DNA of 64,000 bases from Paenibacillus sp. J45TS6 (GTDB lineage: Bacteria; Bacillota; Bacilli; Paenibacillales; Paenibacillaceae), in NCBI RefSeq assembly GCF_018403285.1, contig NZ_BOSJ01000003.1, positions 1-64,000 on the forward strand, given 5' to 3'. Each line of letters starts with the position of its first letter. The stretch's first letter is position 1. The notes beneath the pieces were generated by a model. It saw only the letters and a list, made by a program, of their open reading frames with translations. It did not search any database and was not told the DNA's origin. Below are positions 18,795 to 28,014 of this stretch, one piece after another. A program made the translations under genes and the position numbers.

Positions 18795-19277
18795 ATGAAT
18801 AACGCATCTTCCGCATTAAAAGTAGCAGCAGGTATTTTTCTTACCATCGCCTTGATAACGATTGTGGTCATTCTCTTTATTTCAGCTCAGGAGGCAACCA
18901 AGACAGCCCAAAATAACTTTGCTGATATTCAGACTGAATTATCACAAACATCGTTTACCGTTTATGACGGAACGACTATTAGCGGATCTCAAGTAACGAA
19001 TGCACTTCGTAAATTCAAAGGAAAAGACCAGTTCGGTATTTACATTAAAACAGGTAAAAATGCAGCAGGACAATGGTACGGATATCCTCTTAATGTAACA
19101 ACAGAGTCTTCCGCATATGGCGAAGTCGTAGCGCCTGAGGGGGCAACATTAGGTGCCGTTGAAAATACATTAAATGAACGTAAAAGCGAGTACGTAAATC
19201 CGAGCGGAAGATTTAAAGCTACCGTGGTGAAAGATAGTTCCAACGTGGTACGCGGACTTCTATTTACACAATCATAA
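18795..19277 (+). CDS. Pilin-like small membrane protein
   Basis: A 160-residue protein with a short polar N-terminus, one membrane helix (residues 12-31), then an amphipathic stretch rich in Ala and Gln and a mixed extracellular domain of about 110 residues. No Gly/Glu prepilin cleavage site of the classic kind is visible. It follows the platform gene by 24 bases with AACTCGGAGG before the start. Its size, layout and position suggest the main pilin or pseudopilin of this locus; this is inferred from context. Confidence 0.6.
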   Translation: MNNASSALKVAAGIFLTIALITIVVILFISAQEATKTAQNNFADIQTELSQTSFTVYDGTTISGSQVTNALRKFKGKDQFGIYIKTGKNAAGQWYGYPLNVTTESSAYGEVVAPEGATLGAVENTLNERKSEYVNPSGRFKATVVKDSSNVVRGLLFTQS

Positions 19278-19300
19278 TTAGATGAAAAGGGGCGAGCAAG

Positions 19301-19693
19301 CTGGGAGAACATACACGAGACATCCTGTTAATAAGTGCAGTCATTAGCCTTTGTCTTGCCGCCTGCATTTTCACACTTTCTTTACTATCCAGTATGGAAG
19401 AAGCTGCAGAAGAGAGACGTAATTACCATGCAATCGAAGATGGAAGAATCCAGAGTGTGAGTGAATCTCCCGTGACGGAATTAATTAAAGGGGGATATGT
19501 ACATGCACTTATCAATGAAACCAAGAGCACGGAGAATAGAAGATCCTATGAATCCTATAAAATAAAAGTGAATGGTCTAGATCTAGAAGAAGCAACAATC
19601 GAGATAAATTCAAGTTACCTTATAGAGTACGAAAGAGATTCAGCAGGGGTTCTTAAGCAAATCTCTTTTTGGAAGGAGGGAATTACTCCTTGA
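19301..19693 (+). CDS. Small single-pass membrane protein, probable CTG start
   Basis: The reading frame is open from 19286 and the first conventional ATG (19394) lies after a long hydrophobic stretch, so starting there would lose it. Upstream in frame is CTG at 19301, six bases after AAAAGGGGCG. The resulting protein has about 130 residues and one membrane helix (ILLISAVISLCLAACIFTL). The rest is charged and extracellular. The stop overlaps the next start (TTGA). It fits the row of pseudopilin-like proteins around it. The exact initiation codon needs experimental proof. Confidence 0.6.
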   Translation: MGEHTRDILLISAVISLCLAACIFTLSLLSSMEEAAEERRNYHAIEDGRIQSVSESPVTELIKGGYVHALINETKSTENRRSYESYKIKVNGLDLEEATIEINSSYLIEYERDSAGVLKQISFWKEGITP

Positions 19694-20241
19694 TAGACAG
19701 TCTTTCAAAAATGCTTGCCGCATTGCTTGCTGTACTTCTGCTTTATATATATCCTGCGGCAGAGGCCGCAAACAGACAGGATGAGCTTTCTCAGCTGACT
19801 GTATATAATACGGTCACTAGCTTTGTTGATGCAGTAAGAACGAAAGGATATATCACTCCGACGATGTATAATCAATTTCAACAGGAATTATCTTTAACAG
19901 GAAATACATATAACACCCAAATCGAACATCTTCATAAAAAGTATGTCCCGGCGTATGATGATCCCGCCAATCAGCTGGGTTTTACAGGTGAATTTGATGC
20001 GGTAATGAATGGCTACTATAATGAGCAGATTATGCCTGTTTTATATCCTGACAATCTAGTTTCAATTGATGATCCTAGCCGGAAGTACTTTTTGACAAGC
20101 GGTGATTCTTTTCGAGTCGAAGTACAGAATACAAACCGCACACCAGGCGCTATTTTTCAGGAGTGGCTTCATTTTGGAGCTGAATCTGTGAACAGGGTAA
20201 CCGCCAATTATGGGGGTATGGTGCTAAATGAGGATTACTGA
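19690..20241 (+). CDS. Membrane-anchored extracellular protein, pilus locus
   Basis: A 183-residue protein starting at TTG 19690 with GGAAGGAGGG well placed at 19671-19680. The N-terminal helix (about residues 8-20, MLAALLAVLLLYIYP) resembles a signal anchor or signal peptide, and AEAA after it could be cut. The remainder is a soluble domain rich in Asn, Tyr and Asp with no family I recognise. It overlaps both neighbours, so it is made together with them. A minor pilin or pilus-associated function is inferred. Confidence 0.6.
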   Translation: MIDSLSKMLAALLAVLLLYIYPAAEAANRQDELSQLTVYNTVTSFVDAVRTKGYITPTMYNQFQQELSLTGNTYNTQIEHLHKKYVPAYDDPANQLGFTGEFDAVMNGYYNEQIMPVLYPDNLVSIDDPSRKYFLTSGDSFRVEVQNTNRTPGAIFQEWLHFGAESVNRVTANYGGMVLNEDY

Positions 20242-21223
20242 TTATTCCGTTCTTTTTGTAATTATCATGTTTCCTTTCTTTTGGGTTTATTCTCTACATG
20301 GGACGGATGACCTGATGGTAATGAGGTTAGAGCAGAAATATAACCAGTCGATTCAGACTGCAGTACAAGATGCAAGTCAAATGATGCATCAGAACGAGGA
20401 CCCATCACTTGAAGCAAGTTATGATTCCGTCAAGCTGCTTAAGGTGGATAAAGATCTTCTACTGGATCGATTCATGCAGACCATTTCAATCAATTTTGGA
20501 CTTGAAAATGACCTTCCTGCGCAGCAGGCTTTTCTTACCTACCTGCCCGCTCTTGTCGTTATCGATTATGACGGGTTCTATCTTTATCGTTCAACAGCTT
20601 ACACGGATATTTCCGGAAATGAGGCAGAAAAGCATCTCTGGACGGAGAAGAAATTGTATGTATATGAAGATGACGATGGCAACCTATTTCGATTCACGCT
20701 GGATGATTATGTACACGTATATGCACAAGGTACGAATCAATGGATAGAGGGTTACCGGAATGAGCTGCAATGGCTAACCTCTGTACCTTTACTACAAGAT
20801 GCAGAAGGTTTTGAAAATGTAAGAAGACAGGTCATAGTCAGCAGCATTCAAGATCATCTTGCGAGCGCCATTACATATCATAATGATCATGTACTTCGTA
20901 ATGGGAATGTATATCAGTTCACATTTCCTACCATTCGACAAGAAGAGTGGTACAACACGATTGATGATGTGGGAGTCATGGCTTTTATCCAGGGAATCCC
21001 TGTTGGTGATCAGTATTACAATAATTACGCTTTTGGAAGTGGAAGATTAGTAAAAAAAGACGTGATCATCGGTGCGATCGATGAATCGACAGGTTCTAAA
21101 TATTACTATAAGAGTGGTTGTGAGTTTCCTTATAGGCCGGTAGAAAGGTTCAACAATGCGAGAGAAGCGGCCGCCTCTGGTTACTATGAGCGAACTTGTT
21201 ATGAAGGACAAGGCAGTTTCTAG
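20228..21223 (+). CDS. Large bitopic protein ending the pilus-like operon
   Basis: A 331-residue protein with one N-terminal membrane helix (about 6-22, YSVLFVIIMFPFFWVYSL) and a long outside domain. That domain starts with a helical segment (EQKYNQSIQTAVQDASQM) and continues as an aromatic-rich beta region. Layout resembles TadE/TadF/TadG-type minor pilins, but I see no diagnostic motif. Two cysteines lie in the last 45 residues (near 294 and 325) and could form a disulphide. It overlaps the preceding gene by 14 bases; no clear terminator follows. Confidence 0.6.
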   Translation: MRITDYSVLFVIIMFPFFWVYSLHGTDDLMVMRLEQKYNQSIQTAVQDASQMMHQNEDPSLEASYDSVKLLKVDKDLLLDRFMQTISINFGLENDLPAQQAFLTYLPALVVIDYDGFYLYRSTAYTDISGNEAEKHLWTEKKLYVYEDDDGNLFRFTLDDYVHVYAQGTNQWIEGYRNELQWLTSVPLLQDAEGFENVRRQVIVSSIQDHLASAITYHNDHVLRNGNVYQFTFPTIRQEEWYNTIDDVGVMAFIQGIPVGDQYYNNYAFGSGRLVKKDVIIGAIDESTGSKYYYKSGCEFPYRPVERFNNAREAAASGYYERTCYEGQGSF

Positions 21224-21377
21224 TTTTATTCTCAAATATAATAGCAAGAAGTTTATGGCTTATTCAAACTCCTTGTTTCGGTAGAGCTCTGTCTTGTGCT
21301 AATATATCATATTAGAGTGAAATATGAACAAGATCATATAGGCATACTGCCTTACAGATAGGAGCCAATCGCACGAT

Positions 21378-22928
21378 ATGAGTTTATTGACTGTTGAAAA
21401 TGTAAGTCACAATTTTGGAGATCGCACTTTATTTAAGAATGTTTCCTTCCGCCTGCTTGCAGGAGAACGTGTTGGGATTGTAGGAGCGAATGGGGTCGGC
21501 AAATCGACACTCATGAATATTTTAACGGGCAAACTGCTGAAAGACAGCGGAAAAGTGGAGTGGACACCAAAAGTTCGTTACGGTTACCTCGACCAACATA
21601 CGAAACTGACTCCTGGAAAAACAATTCGGGATGTCTTGAAGGATGCATTTTTACCTTTGCTTGAACTTGAAAAAGAAATGATGGAAATCACGGAACGAAT
21701 GAGTGATGCTACGCCAGAGGAACTTGAGCAATTGCTTGAGGAAATGGGCGAAATACAGGAGCAGCTGGAAATCGGAGACTTCTACCTCATTGATGTAAAA
21801 GTAGAAGAAATGGCGAACGGACTTGGTTTGTCTGCTATTGGACTTGATCGGGATGTAGCCGCACTAAGCGGGGGACAACGTACGAAGGTACTCCTCGCAA
21901 AATTGCTGCTTGAGAAACCGAATGTGCTACTCCTGGATGAGCCTACTAACTATTTGGATGTAGAGCATATTGAATGGCTTACTCGTTATTTGAACGATTA
22001 TCCATATGCATTCATGCTTATTTCTCATGATACGGAATTTATGAACAAGGTTGTTAATGTGATCTACCATTTGGAATTTGCGAAGCTTACGCGGTATACA
22101 GCGAATTACGAAAAATTCCTTGATATGGCGGATATGAACAAAAACCAGCATATTGAAGCTTATGAGAAGCAACAAGAGTTTATTAAGAAACAAGAAGACT
22201 TTATTCAGCGTAATAAAGCCAGATATTCTACATCAGGCCGTGCAAAGAGCCGCGAGAAACAGCTGGATCGTCTTGAACGCATTGACCGTCCTGAAGAAGC
22301 AGCGAAACCTATTTTTGGATTTAAAGAAGCTAGAGCCAGCGGAAAAACGGTATTCGAAGGGATCGATTTTGAAATCGGATATGACCGTCCGCTTCTTCCT
22401 AAGATGACGATGACGATTGAGCGTGGAGATAAAATAGCAATCGTCGGCTGTAATGGTGTAGGTAAATCAACACTGCTAAAGACCATTCTCGGTAAGATTC
22501 CGGCATATAGCGGAAAAACCTACCTTGGTGACTTTTTGTTCCCTTCTTATTTTGAACAGGAAGTTCGTCCTGAGAAAATCACACCAATCGATGATGTGTG
22601 GAATGAATTTTCTCATCTGAATCAGCATGAAGTGCGTGCTCATCTTGCTCGCTGCGGTCTTAAAAATGAACACATCACAAGACCTCTCAATATGCTCAGT
22701 GGTGGAGAACAGGCTAAAGTTCGGCTGTGTAAATTAATGATGCGTGAAACGAACTGGATTCTATTTGATGAGCCTACGAATCACTTAGACGTTGTGGCAA
22801 AAGAAGAGCTGAAACGTGCGTTAAAAGAATTCAAAGGTACGGTAATTCTTGTATCTCACGAACCTGATTTCTATGAAGATTGGGTAACAAAGACTTGGGA
22901 TGTGGAGGAATGGTCTCAAAAAGCTTAG
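21378..22928 (+). CDS. ABC-F ATPase (YkpA/YbiT-like)
   Basis: A 516-residue soluble protein with two ABC cassettes and no membrane part. The first has Walker A GANGVGKST and signature LSGGQRTKV; the second has GCNGVGKST and LSGGEQAKV. The inter-cassette linker, rich in Lys, Gln and Glu, is the region that enters the ribosome in ABC-F factors. The overall form resembles YkpA/YbiT rather than the drug-resistance subgroup. It is likely to act on stalled or non-optimal ribosomes. It is flanked by its own upstream gap of 154 bases and the thi promoter downstream. Confidence 0.88.
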   Translation: MSLLTVENVSHNFGDRTLFKNVSFRLLAGERVGIVGANGVGKSTLMNILTGKLLKDSGKVEWTPKVRYGYLDQHTKLTPGKTIRDVLKDAFLPLLELEKEMMEITERMSDATPEELEQLLEEMGEIQEQLEIGDFYLIDVKVEEMANGLGLSAIGLDRDVAALSGGQRTKVLLAKLLLEKPNVLLLDEPTNYLDVEHIEWLTRYLNDYPYAFMLISHDTEFMNKVVNVIYHLEFAKLTRYTANYEKFLDMADMNKNQHIEAYEKQQEFIKKQEDFIQRNKARYSTSGRAKSREKQLDRLERIDRPEEAAKPIFGFKEARASGKTVFEGIDFEIGYDRPLLPKMTMTIERGDKIAIVGCNGVGKSTLLKTILGKIPAYSGKTYLGDFLFPSYFEQEVRPEKITPIDDVWNEFSHLNQHEVRAHLARCGLKNEHITRPLNMLSGGEQAKVRLCKLMMRETNWILFDEPTNHLDVVAKEELKRALKEFKGTVILVSHEPDFYEDWVTKTWDVEEWSQKA

Positions 22929-22950
22929 TTTTAAGCTAATGAGTCTTTCT

Positions 22951-22979
22951 TTTACAAATTTTCTCATCTGTGTTAAAAT
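22951..22979 (+). promoter_or_regulatory. Promoter of the thiamine operon
   Basis: TTTACA at 22951-22956, a 17-base spacer and TAAAAT at 22974-22979, placed about 30 bases before the TPP aptamer. Confidence 0.7.
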
Positions 22980-23009
22980 GAGCACCTGAATATAACTTTA
23001 TATCGACGA

Positions 23010-23098
23010 ATCACTAGGGGGGCCGCTTGTCGGCTGAGATGGATATATTCCGGACCCTTTGAACCTGATCTGGTTAGAACCAGCGTAGGGAAGTGGGC
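23010..23098 (+). ncRNA. TPP (thi-box) riboswitch aptamer
   Basis: Contains the diagnostic THI elements in order: AGGGG near 23016, CTGAGAT at 23034-23040, ACCCTTTGAACCTGATCTGG at 23055-23074 and the closing GTAGGGAAGTGG at 23085-23096. It senses thiamine diphosphate and controls the tenI-thiO-thiS-thiG-thiF operon downstream. Confidence 0.96.
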
Positions 23099-23236
23099 TA
23101 GCAGACTTGTGCTAGTATGAGTTTTGACGTATTGAACAAAGTATATGGCTAAGTAGATGTTAAGGCGAAGAGAATTTCCTTCCTTCTTGCTTTATATATC
23201 ACTTTAGTGAATGCTCATTTTCAATTCCGCCTAACC

Positions 23237-23266
23237 AAACCACTCCTTACGAGGAGTGGTTTTTTT
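23237..23266 (+). terminator. Terminator of the TPP riboswitch
   Basis: A perfect 11-bp stem (23237-23247 with 23252-23262) around a TACG loop, followed by T residues. The 3' strand of aptamer helix P1 (23088-23096) can pair with the left arm (23240-23248) at eight of nine positions, including two G-U pairs. That pairing would prevent termination when TPP is low. Confidence 0.85.
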
Positions 23267-23374
23267 GCGTTCATTGCAACTAGTTATCAGCAAGAACAGT
23301 TTCATACCAAATGTAAACTGCTAGATGAAAGCGTTGGGGTATGGTCTCACAGTGAAATTGGAAGGAGGGTTCGC

Positions 23375-24034
23375 TTGCCTAAAAAATGGATTGAATTTCA
23401 TGTAATTTCCTCTCCGCAGATGAATCATGACTTAGAACGAAGCCATTTTACAGAGATCTGGCCGTATGTAACTTCATTACATCTACGGAAGAAGGAAAGT
23501 ACTTACGAAGAAATGGAGAAACTCATACATCGGTTGCTAGAGCTAAAGATACCTGCGAATAAGTTGACCCTTAACCGTCAAACCAAACTTGCGCTTACAT
23601 ACCAAACAGGAGCTCTTCATGTGGGAGTGCAAGAAGTAAGTCTCGCTTTGAAAAATTCACTATACAAAGAAGGACTTACAGATTCAAGAACTAAACGAGC
23701 TATAAGACTTGGTGTCTCTGTCCATTCACTGGAAGAAGCGAAGATAGCTAAAAAAGAGGGAGCAGATTATATTTTTTACGGGCATATGTACGCTTCTCGT
23801 AGCAAACCTGGCATGCCTCCAAAAACACTTTCTTCCCTTCGAGAGATTTGTAATGTGATTAACCTGCCTGTTATCGCTATCGGTGGAATTACACCCTCGC
23901 GGGTTGAAGAACTGATGCTCTCAGGTGCAAGTGGGATTGCCGTAATCTCCGGAGTATTACATTCAGAAGATCCGCTGGAAGCAGTCTATACTTATAGAAA
24001 AGAACTAGATAAGTATGGGGATATCAAGGAGTAG
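23375..24034 (+). CDS. tenI: Thiazole tautomerase TenI (ThiE-like fold)
   Basis: A 219-residue TIM-barrel enzyme. In Bacillus subtilis TenI aromatises the thiazole tautomer made by ThiG; it looks like ThiE but lacks its synthase activity. Visible features are GVSVHSLEEA, YIFYGHMYASRSKPG and IAIGGIT. The start is TTG 23375 directly after GAAGGAGGG. An in-frame ATG at 23207 lies before the riboswitch terminator and would place the terminator inside the gene, so it is rejected. Being next to thiO-thiS-thiG favours TenI over ThiE. Confidence 0.85.
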   Translation: MPKKWIEFHVISSPQMNHDLERSHFTEIWPYVTSLHLRKKESTYEEMEKLIHRLLELKIPANKLTLNRQTKLALTYQTGALHVGVQEVSLALKNSLYKEGLTDSRTKRAIRLGVSVHSLEEAKIAKKEGADYIFYGHMYASRSKPGMPPKTLSSLREICNVINLPVIAIGGITPSRVEELMLSGASGIAVISGVLHSEDPLEAVYTYRKELDKYGDIKE

Positions 24035-24051
24035 GGAATGGAGGTAAATAG

Positions 24052-25212
24052 GTGACTGTGAATAGATTAGATCAGACAAATAAACGGAATTCGGAAGTGC
24101 TTGTTATCGGAGGCGGTGTCATCGGTTCTGCTATAGCCTACTACTTGTCATGTGATGGAATGGATGTAACCCAGCTGGAAGGTGCCCATCAGGCAAATGG
24201 CGCTTCTGGTCATGCGGCGGGTATGCTTGCAGCAGGGCTTGAGCATTTTTCATCAGAAGAACTTAGGAGATGGGCTCAGCGCAGCCAGCAGCTTATGGGA
24301 CCATTAATTGATGATCTAAAGCTACACAGTGAAATCAATGTAGCCATGAATGGATCAGGCTTTGTTGTCCCCTTTATAAAAGATAGGAAACCTGGAGAAG
24401 AATTCTCAGAAACTATAGACCCCGCAAAGCAGAAACACTGGTGGGACAAGAGTAAACTTCAAGATGAAATCCCAGGTATCACTGGGAATGCAGAAGGTGC
24501 TTTATTTTATCCAAAAGAACATCAACTGTTACCAGCTGAGTTAACCAAAGCCTATATCAAAGGTGCACAAAAGAATGGAGTTGCTTTTATCGATCACTGC
24601 TACGTTTCAAGGCTGCTGCTCGAAAATGACCGCGTTACTGGAGTAGAGACGAATCAAGGCATTTATAGAGCAGATAAAGTAGTGGTTGCGGCAGGACTTG
24701 GCAGTGATGCAATCTTGGGGTCCATTGGTATTGAACTGAACACCTTTCCTGTAAAAGGTGAAATGGTAGCCCTATCAATGAACAGTGAAACTTTACGTTA
24801 TACGATCTATACTCCTGATGTTTACATTGTTCCAAAACCAAATGAGGAAATTTGGATCGGTGCCACGAGTATTCCTTACGGAAATGATCATAAGGTAAGT
24901 GCCTTTGGGCTGAATACCCTTTTACATAAAGCAACAGGCTTGGTTCCTGGCATAGAAGAAGCTGCTTTTCTGCGCACATGGGCAGGCCTAAGGCCACAAA
25001 CAATAGATGGATTACCGTACATAGGAGCGTATTCTGAAGTTCAAGGCTTGTATCTTGCTGTAGGTCATTACCGAAATGGGATTTTACTTAGTGCAGTTAC
25101 AGGAGAGACGATGAGCCGCTTGTTATCTGGAGAAACGGAAGATGAGATCGGTATTAGGTCCTTTTCAGCAAGCCGGATTATAAAGGAGAGGAGGGGAATT
25201 TATTGCTACTAA
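24052..25212 (+). CDS. thiO: Glycine oxidase ThiO
   Basis: A 386-residue FAD enzyme that oxidises glycine to the imine used by ThiG for thiazole formation. The N-terminal Rossmann motif is VIGGGVIGSAIAYYL (about 18-32). The C-terminal WAGLRPQTIDGLPYIG is typical of the DAO family. Two GTG codons, 24052 and 24058, are possible starts. The end overlaps the thiS start by ten bases. Confidence 0.9.
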   Translation: MTVNRLDQTNKRNSEVLVIGGGVIGSAIAYYLSCDGMDVTQLEGAHQANGASGHAAGMLAAGLEHFSSEELRRWAQRSQQLMGPLIDDLKLHSEINVAMNGSGFVVPFIKDRKPGEEFSETIDPAKQKHWWDKSKLQDEIPGITGNAEGALFYPKEHQLLPAELTKAYIKGAQKNGVAFIDHCYVSRLLLENDRVTGVETNQGIYRADKVVVAAGLGSDAILGSIGIELNTFPVKGEMVALSMNSETLRYTIYTPDVYIVPKPNEEIWIGATSIPYGNDHKVSAFGLNTLLHKATGLVPGIEEAAFLRTWAGLRPQTIDGLPYIGAYSEVQGLYLAVGHYRNGILLSAVTGETMSRLLSGETEDEIGIRSFSASRIIKERRGIYCY

Positions 25213-25406
25213 GAGTAAATGGACAGCACATGCAAATAGAAGAGGATCAATTAAGTGTCAAAGATTTGCTGGAGTCACTAGACCTTGGCGTAAAGACCGT
25301 TGTTATTGAATGTAACGAACAAATTTTGACGAAAGATATGCATCCAAATACATTGCTAAAAGATGGAGATCATATTGAAATTGTACATTTCGTAGGAGGG
25401 GGATAA
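25203..25406 (+). CDS. thiS: Sulfur carrier protein ThiS
   Basis: A 67-residue ubiquitin-fold protein that carries sulfur as a C-terminal thiocarboxylate. It ends FVGGG, so the essential Gly-Gly tail is present with one more glycine than usual. The start is TTG 25203 after GGAGAGGAGGGG, inside the end of thiO, and its TAA overlaps the thiG ATG (TAATG). Confidence 0.9.
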   Translation: MLLRVNGQHMQIEEDQLSVKDLLESLDLGVKTVVIECNEQILTKDMHPNTLLKDGDHIEIVHFVGGG

Positions 25407-26176
25407 TGATGTTAACGATAGGTAAATATAATTTTCATTCTCGGCTATTGCTCGGAACAGGTAAATTTGAGAATCTGGATGTACAAGGAAAGGCAGTTGA
25501 AGTTTCAGAAACAGAGATTCTTACGTTTGCAGTACGCAGGCTTAATTTGGATAAGAAAAACGAAGCTCATTTTCTAGACCAGCTCGATCTCACGAAATAT
25601 ACATTATTGCCTAATACAGCAGGTGCAAAAACCGCCGAGGAAGCTGTACGAATTGCAAGGCTCGCGAAAGCTTCAGGTCTATGTGATATGATAAAGGTTG
25701 AAGTCACCCAGGATGAACGAACACTGCTTCCTGACCCATTAGAAACGGTAAAAGCATGTGAAATCCTGCTTACGGAAGGCTTTATCGTCCTTCCGTATAT
25801 ATCGGATGATGTCATTCTTGCCAAAAGACTTGGAATGATGGGTGTCCATGCACTTATGCCTGGAGCGTCACCTATTGGTTCTGGACAAGGCATTAATAAC
25901 CCAAGAGCACTTGAATTTATTATAGAACAAGCGGCTGTCCCTGTTATCATTGACGCAGGAATACGTTCACCTCGCGATGCGGCGTATGCCATGGAACTAG
26001 GTGCGGATGCGGTGCTTCTAAATTCAGCTGTATCTGGCGCAGGCAATCCGGTCGTGATGGCAGAAGCGATGAAATATGCAGTCTGGGCAGGAAGGAAAGC
26101 ATACGAGTCCGGGATGATTCCCGTGAAACGGTATGCTGCAGCAAGCAGTCCGCTGGAAGGGATGTTTGAAAATTGA
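25406..26176 (+). CDS. thiG: Thiazole synthase ThiG
   Basis: A 256-residue TIM-barrel enzyme that joins deoxyxylulose phosphate, the glycine imine and ThiS sulfur. The Schiff-base lysine lies in DMIKVEV, and the barrel has the usual [13 protein letters not shown] and [11 protein letters not shown] segments. It is translationally coupled to thiS (TAATG) and to thiF (TTGA overlap). Confidence 0.94.
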   Translation: MMLTIGKYNFHSRLLLGTGKFENLDVQGKAVEVSETEILTFAVRRLNLDKKNEAHFLDQLDLTKYTLLPNTAGAKTAEEAVRIARLAKASGLCDMIKVEVTQDERTLLPDPLETVKACEILLTEGFIVLPYISDDVILAKRLGMMGVHALMPGASPIGSGQGINNPRALEFIIEQAAVPVIIDAGIRSPRDAAYAMELGADAVLLNSAVSGAGNPVVMAEAMKYAVWAGRKAYESGMIPVKRYAAASSPLEGMFEN

Positions 26177-27249
26177 ACAAAGAAGTTTTTTCTACTCATA
26201 AAAACGAAGAAAAGATAGAAGCTCAGCATCATGAACGATACTCAAGGCAGGAGCTTTTTACTCCGTTTGGAGCCGAAGGTCAGAAGAAATTAATGGACAG
26301 CCATGTGCTTATTATCGGTGCGGGTGCACTAGGCACAGGGATCGCTGAGACGCTGGCAAGAGGAGGCGTAGGTCACCTTACGATCGTGGACCGCGATTAT
26401 GTGGAGTGGTCTAATCTGCAAAGACAGCAGCTGTATAATGAAGATGATGTGAAACAGCGGCTTCCAAAAGCGGTGGCAGCCCAGAAACGGCTGCAGGCTA
26501 TTAACTCTGAAATTACCATTGATATTCATGTTATGGATGCAGGGATTGATGAACTAGATGAATTGATCGAGGCTGCAGACTTAGTTATGGATGCGACTGA
26601 TAATTTTGATACAAGGCTTATTATTAACGACCTGGCTGTGAAATATGGTACTCCATGGATTTATGGGGGCTGTGTTGGCAGTTACGGAATTACCTATACC
26701 TTTATTCCCGGCAAGACCCCGTGTCTAAATTGTCTGCTGGGGGAAGTTCCGCTTGGCGGGGATACATGTGATACTGCGGGGATCTTACCTCAGACGGTAC
26801 AGATGGTAACGGCTAATCAGACAATGGAAGCCTTTAAATGGCTGAGTGGAAATGATGATGCGATGCGTAAAAAGTTATTATCTTTTGATATGTGGCGCAA
26901 TGAATATACATCGATTGGTGTAGATCGAGCTAAAAATCCTGCATGTCTTTCTTGCGGAGCGGAACGCACATATCCCTATTTAAATGCTGCTAATAACGAT
27001 AGGTCTGAGGTGTTGTGCGGACGGGATACGGTACAAATACGGCCTGCTCGTAAATTAGAGTGGGATCTGGAGCAGGTTGCAGAGCGCCTTCGCAGACTGA
27101 ATCAAGGCAAGGTAGAGAGCAATCCTTTCCTGATTTCTTTTCAGCTGGATGCGCAGCGGATGGTTATTTTTAAAGACGGGCGGGTTCTCGTACACGGTAC
27201 AAAAGATAAAGCGGCTGCAAAAACGTTGTATCATCGTTATTTCGGATAA
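26173..27249 (+). CDS. thiF: ThiS adenylyltransferase ThiF (MoeB-like E1 enzyme)
   Basis: A 358-residue E1-type enzyme that adenylates the ThiS C-terminus. The nucleotide motif is [19 protein letters not shown]. It has the TDNFDTR loop, two zinc CxxC pairs (CLNC and CLSC) and a cysteine in GDTCDTAG. The last 65 residues go beyond the E1 core and lack a full rhodanese motif. The start is TTG 26173. It is the last gene of the operon; thiC, thiD and thiE are not in this window. Confidence 0.9.
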   Translation: MNKEVFSTHKNEEKIEAQHHERYSRQELFTPFGAEGQKKLMDSHVLIIGAGALGTGIAETLARGGVGHLTIVDRDYVEWSNLQRQQLYNEDDVKQRLPKAVAAQKRLQAINSEITIDIHVMDAGIDELDELIEAADLVMDATDNFDTRLIINDLAVKYGTPWIYGGCVGSYGITYTFIPGKTPCLNCLLGEVPLGGDTCDTAGILPQTVQMVTANQTMEAFKWLSGNDDAMRKKLLSFDMWRNEYTSIGVDRAKNPACLSCGAERTYPYLNAANNDRSEVLCGRDTVQIRPARKLEWDLEQVAERLRRLNQGKVESNPFLISFQLDAQRMVIFKDGRVLVHGTKDKAAAKTLYHRYFG

Positions 27250-27275
27250 TTCTTATTAAATAGCATTCATCAAAA

Positions 27276-27303
27276 AAACCATTCACAGTGCTGTGAATGG
27301 TTT
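27276..27303. terminator. Bidirectional terminator between thiF and thiN
   Basis: A perfect 13-bp stem (27276-27288 with 27291-27303) with A-rich and T-rich ends on both sides. It serves the converging thiF and thiN genes. Confidence 0.9.
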
Positions 27304-27330
27304 CTATTTTTACATGTGAATTATCTGTAA

Positions 27331-27975
27331 TTACTCATCTTTACTCTGAATAACCAAGAGTAATCCTTCTTTTATGGTTATGGTTCCTGTTTCATGCAGC
27401 AGCCGATTACTGATCCCAAGAGATTCACCAATAGAGAGTACGGCATCATGAAGTGTGTACATAAATCCTTCGAGTGTTATTCCTGTAACCTCATTTGACA
27501 GAGGGATGAGTGATACATAAGGAAAATCATTTCGCGAAACGACATGTACCGAATCTGTTACTGATATACGATTATGTCGATTCCGGATTGAACACGTAAT
27601 GCCGCGCTTCAACACTTTAGACAGAATCTGAATATTAGCGAGTGTATGGTCCAGTCTTGTTCCGATTGCGCCCAAAATGATAATTTCCCCAGGCTCCATT
27701 TTTATTGCATATTCTAAAGCCAATTCAGTATCAGATAAATTTTTGTTAATCGGGTCACAACTAACAAATTGTTTGCTGCTCTGCTGTATTTTACGAAGCT
27801 GCTCCTCTGTTACCGAATCAAAGTCTCCTGCGGAGAGATCAGGTGTAATTCCATGCTGAACCAGGAACCATGCCCCATAATCAGCACCAATGACGGTGTC
27901 TCCCGGCTGTATTTCTTTGATATCACTTTCTTCGAGTGAGCCTCCCGTAAAAATAATTACTCTTCCTATAGTCAT
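27331..27975 (-). CDS. thiN: Thiamine diphosphokinase
   Basis: A 214-residue enzyme that pyrophosphorylates thiamine to TPP, the ligand sensed by the riboswitch on the opposite strand. It has the GADYGA and SAGDFDS motifs near the N-terminus and GAIGTRLDHTLANI in the middle, all typical of TPK. It has its own promoter and is not under the riboswitch, so TPP can still be made from salvaged thiamine when the thi operon is off. Confidence 0.93.
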   Translation of the reverse strand: MTIGRVIIFTGGSLEESDIKEIQPGDTVIGADYGAWFLVQHGITPDLSAGDFDSVTEEQLRKIQQSSKQFVSCDPINKNLSDTELALEYAIKMEPGEIIILGAIGTRLDHTLANIQILSKVLKRGITCSIRNRHNRISVTDSVHVVSRNDFPYVSLIPLSNEVTGITLEGFMYTLHDAVLSIGESLGISNRLLHETGTITIKEGLLLVIQSKDE

Positions 27976-28014
27976 TCTGGCACCTTCTTGAATGTGAGTT
28001 CATTACTATCCTTG

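Noticed and set aside
23207-23374. Longer start for tenI at ATG 23207
   Set aside because: It would place the riboswitch terminator inside the coding region, and a strong ribosome site supports TTG 23375.
25567-26232. A 221-codon minus-strand frame across thiG
   Set aside because: Antisense to a complete thiG with all motifs; Ser/Ala-rich with no recognisable domain.
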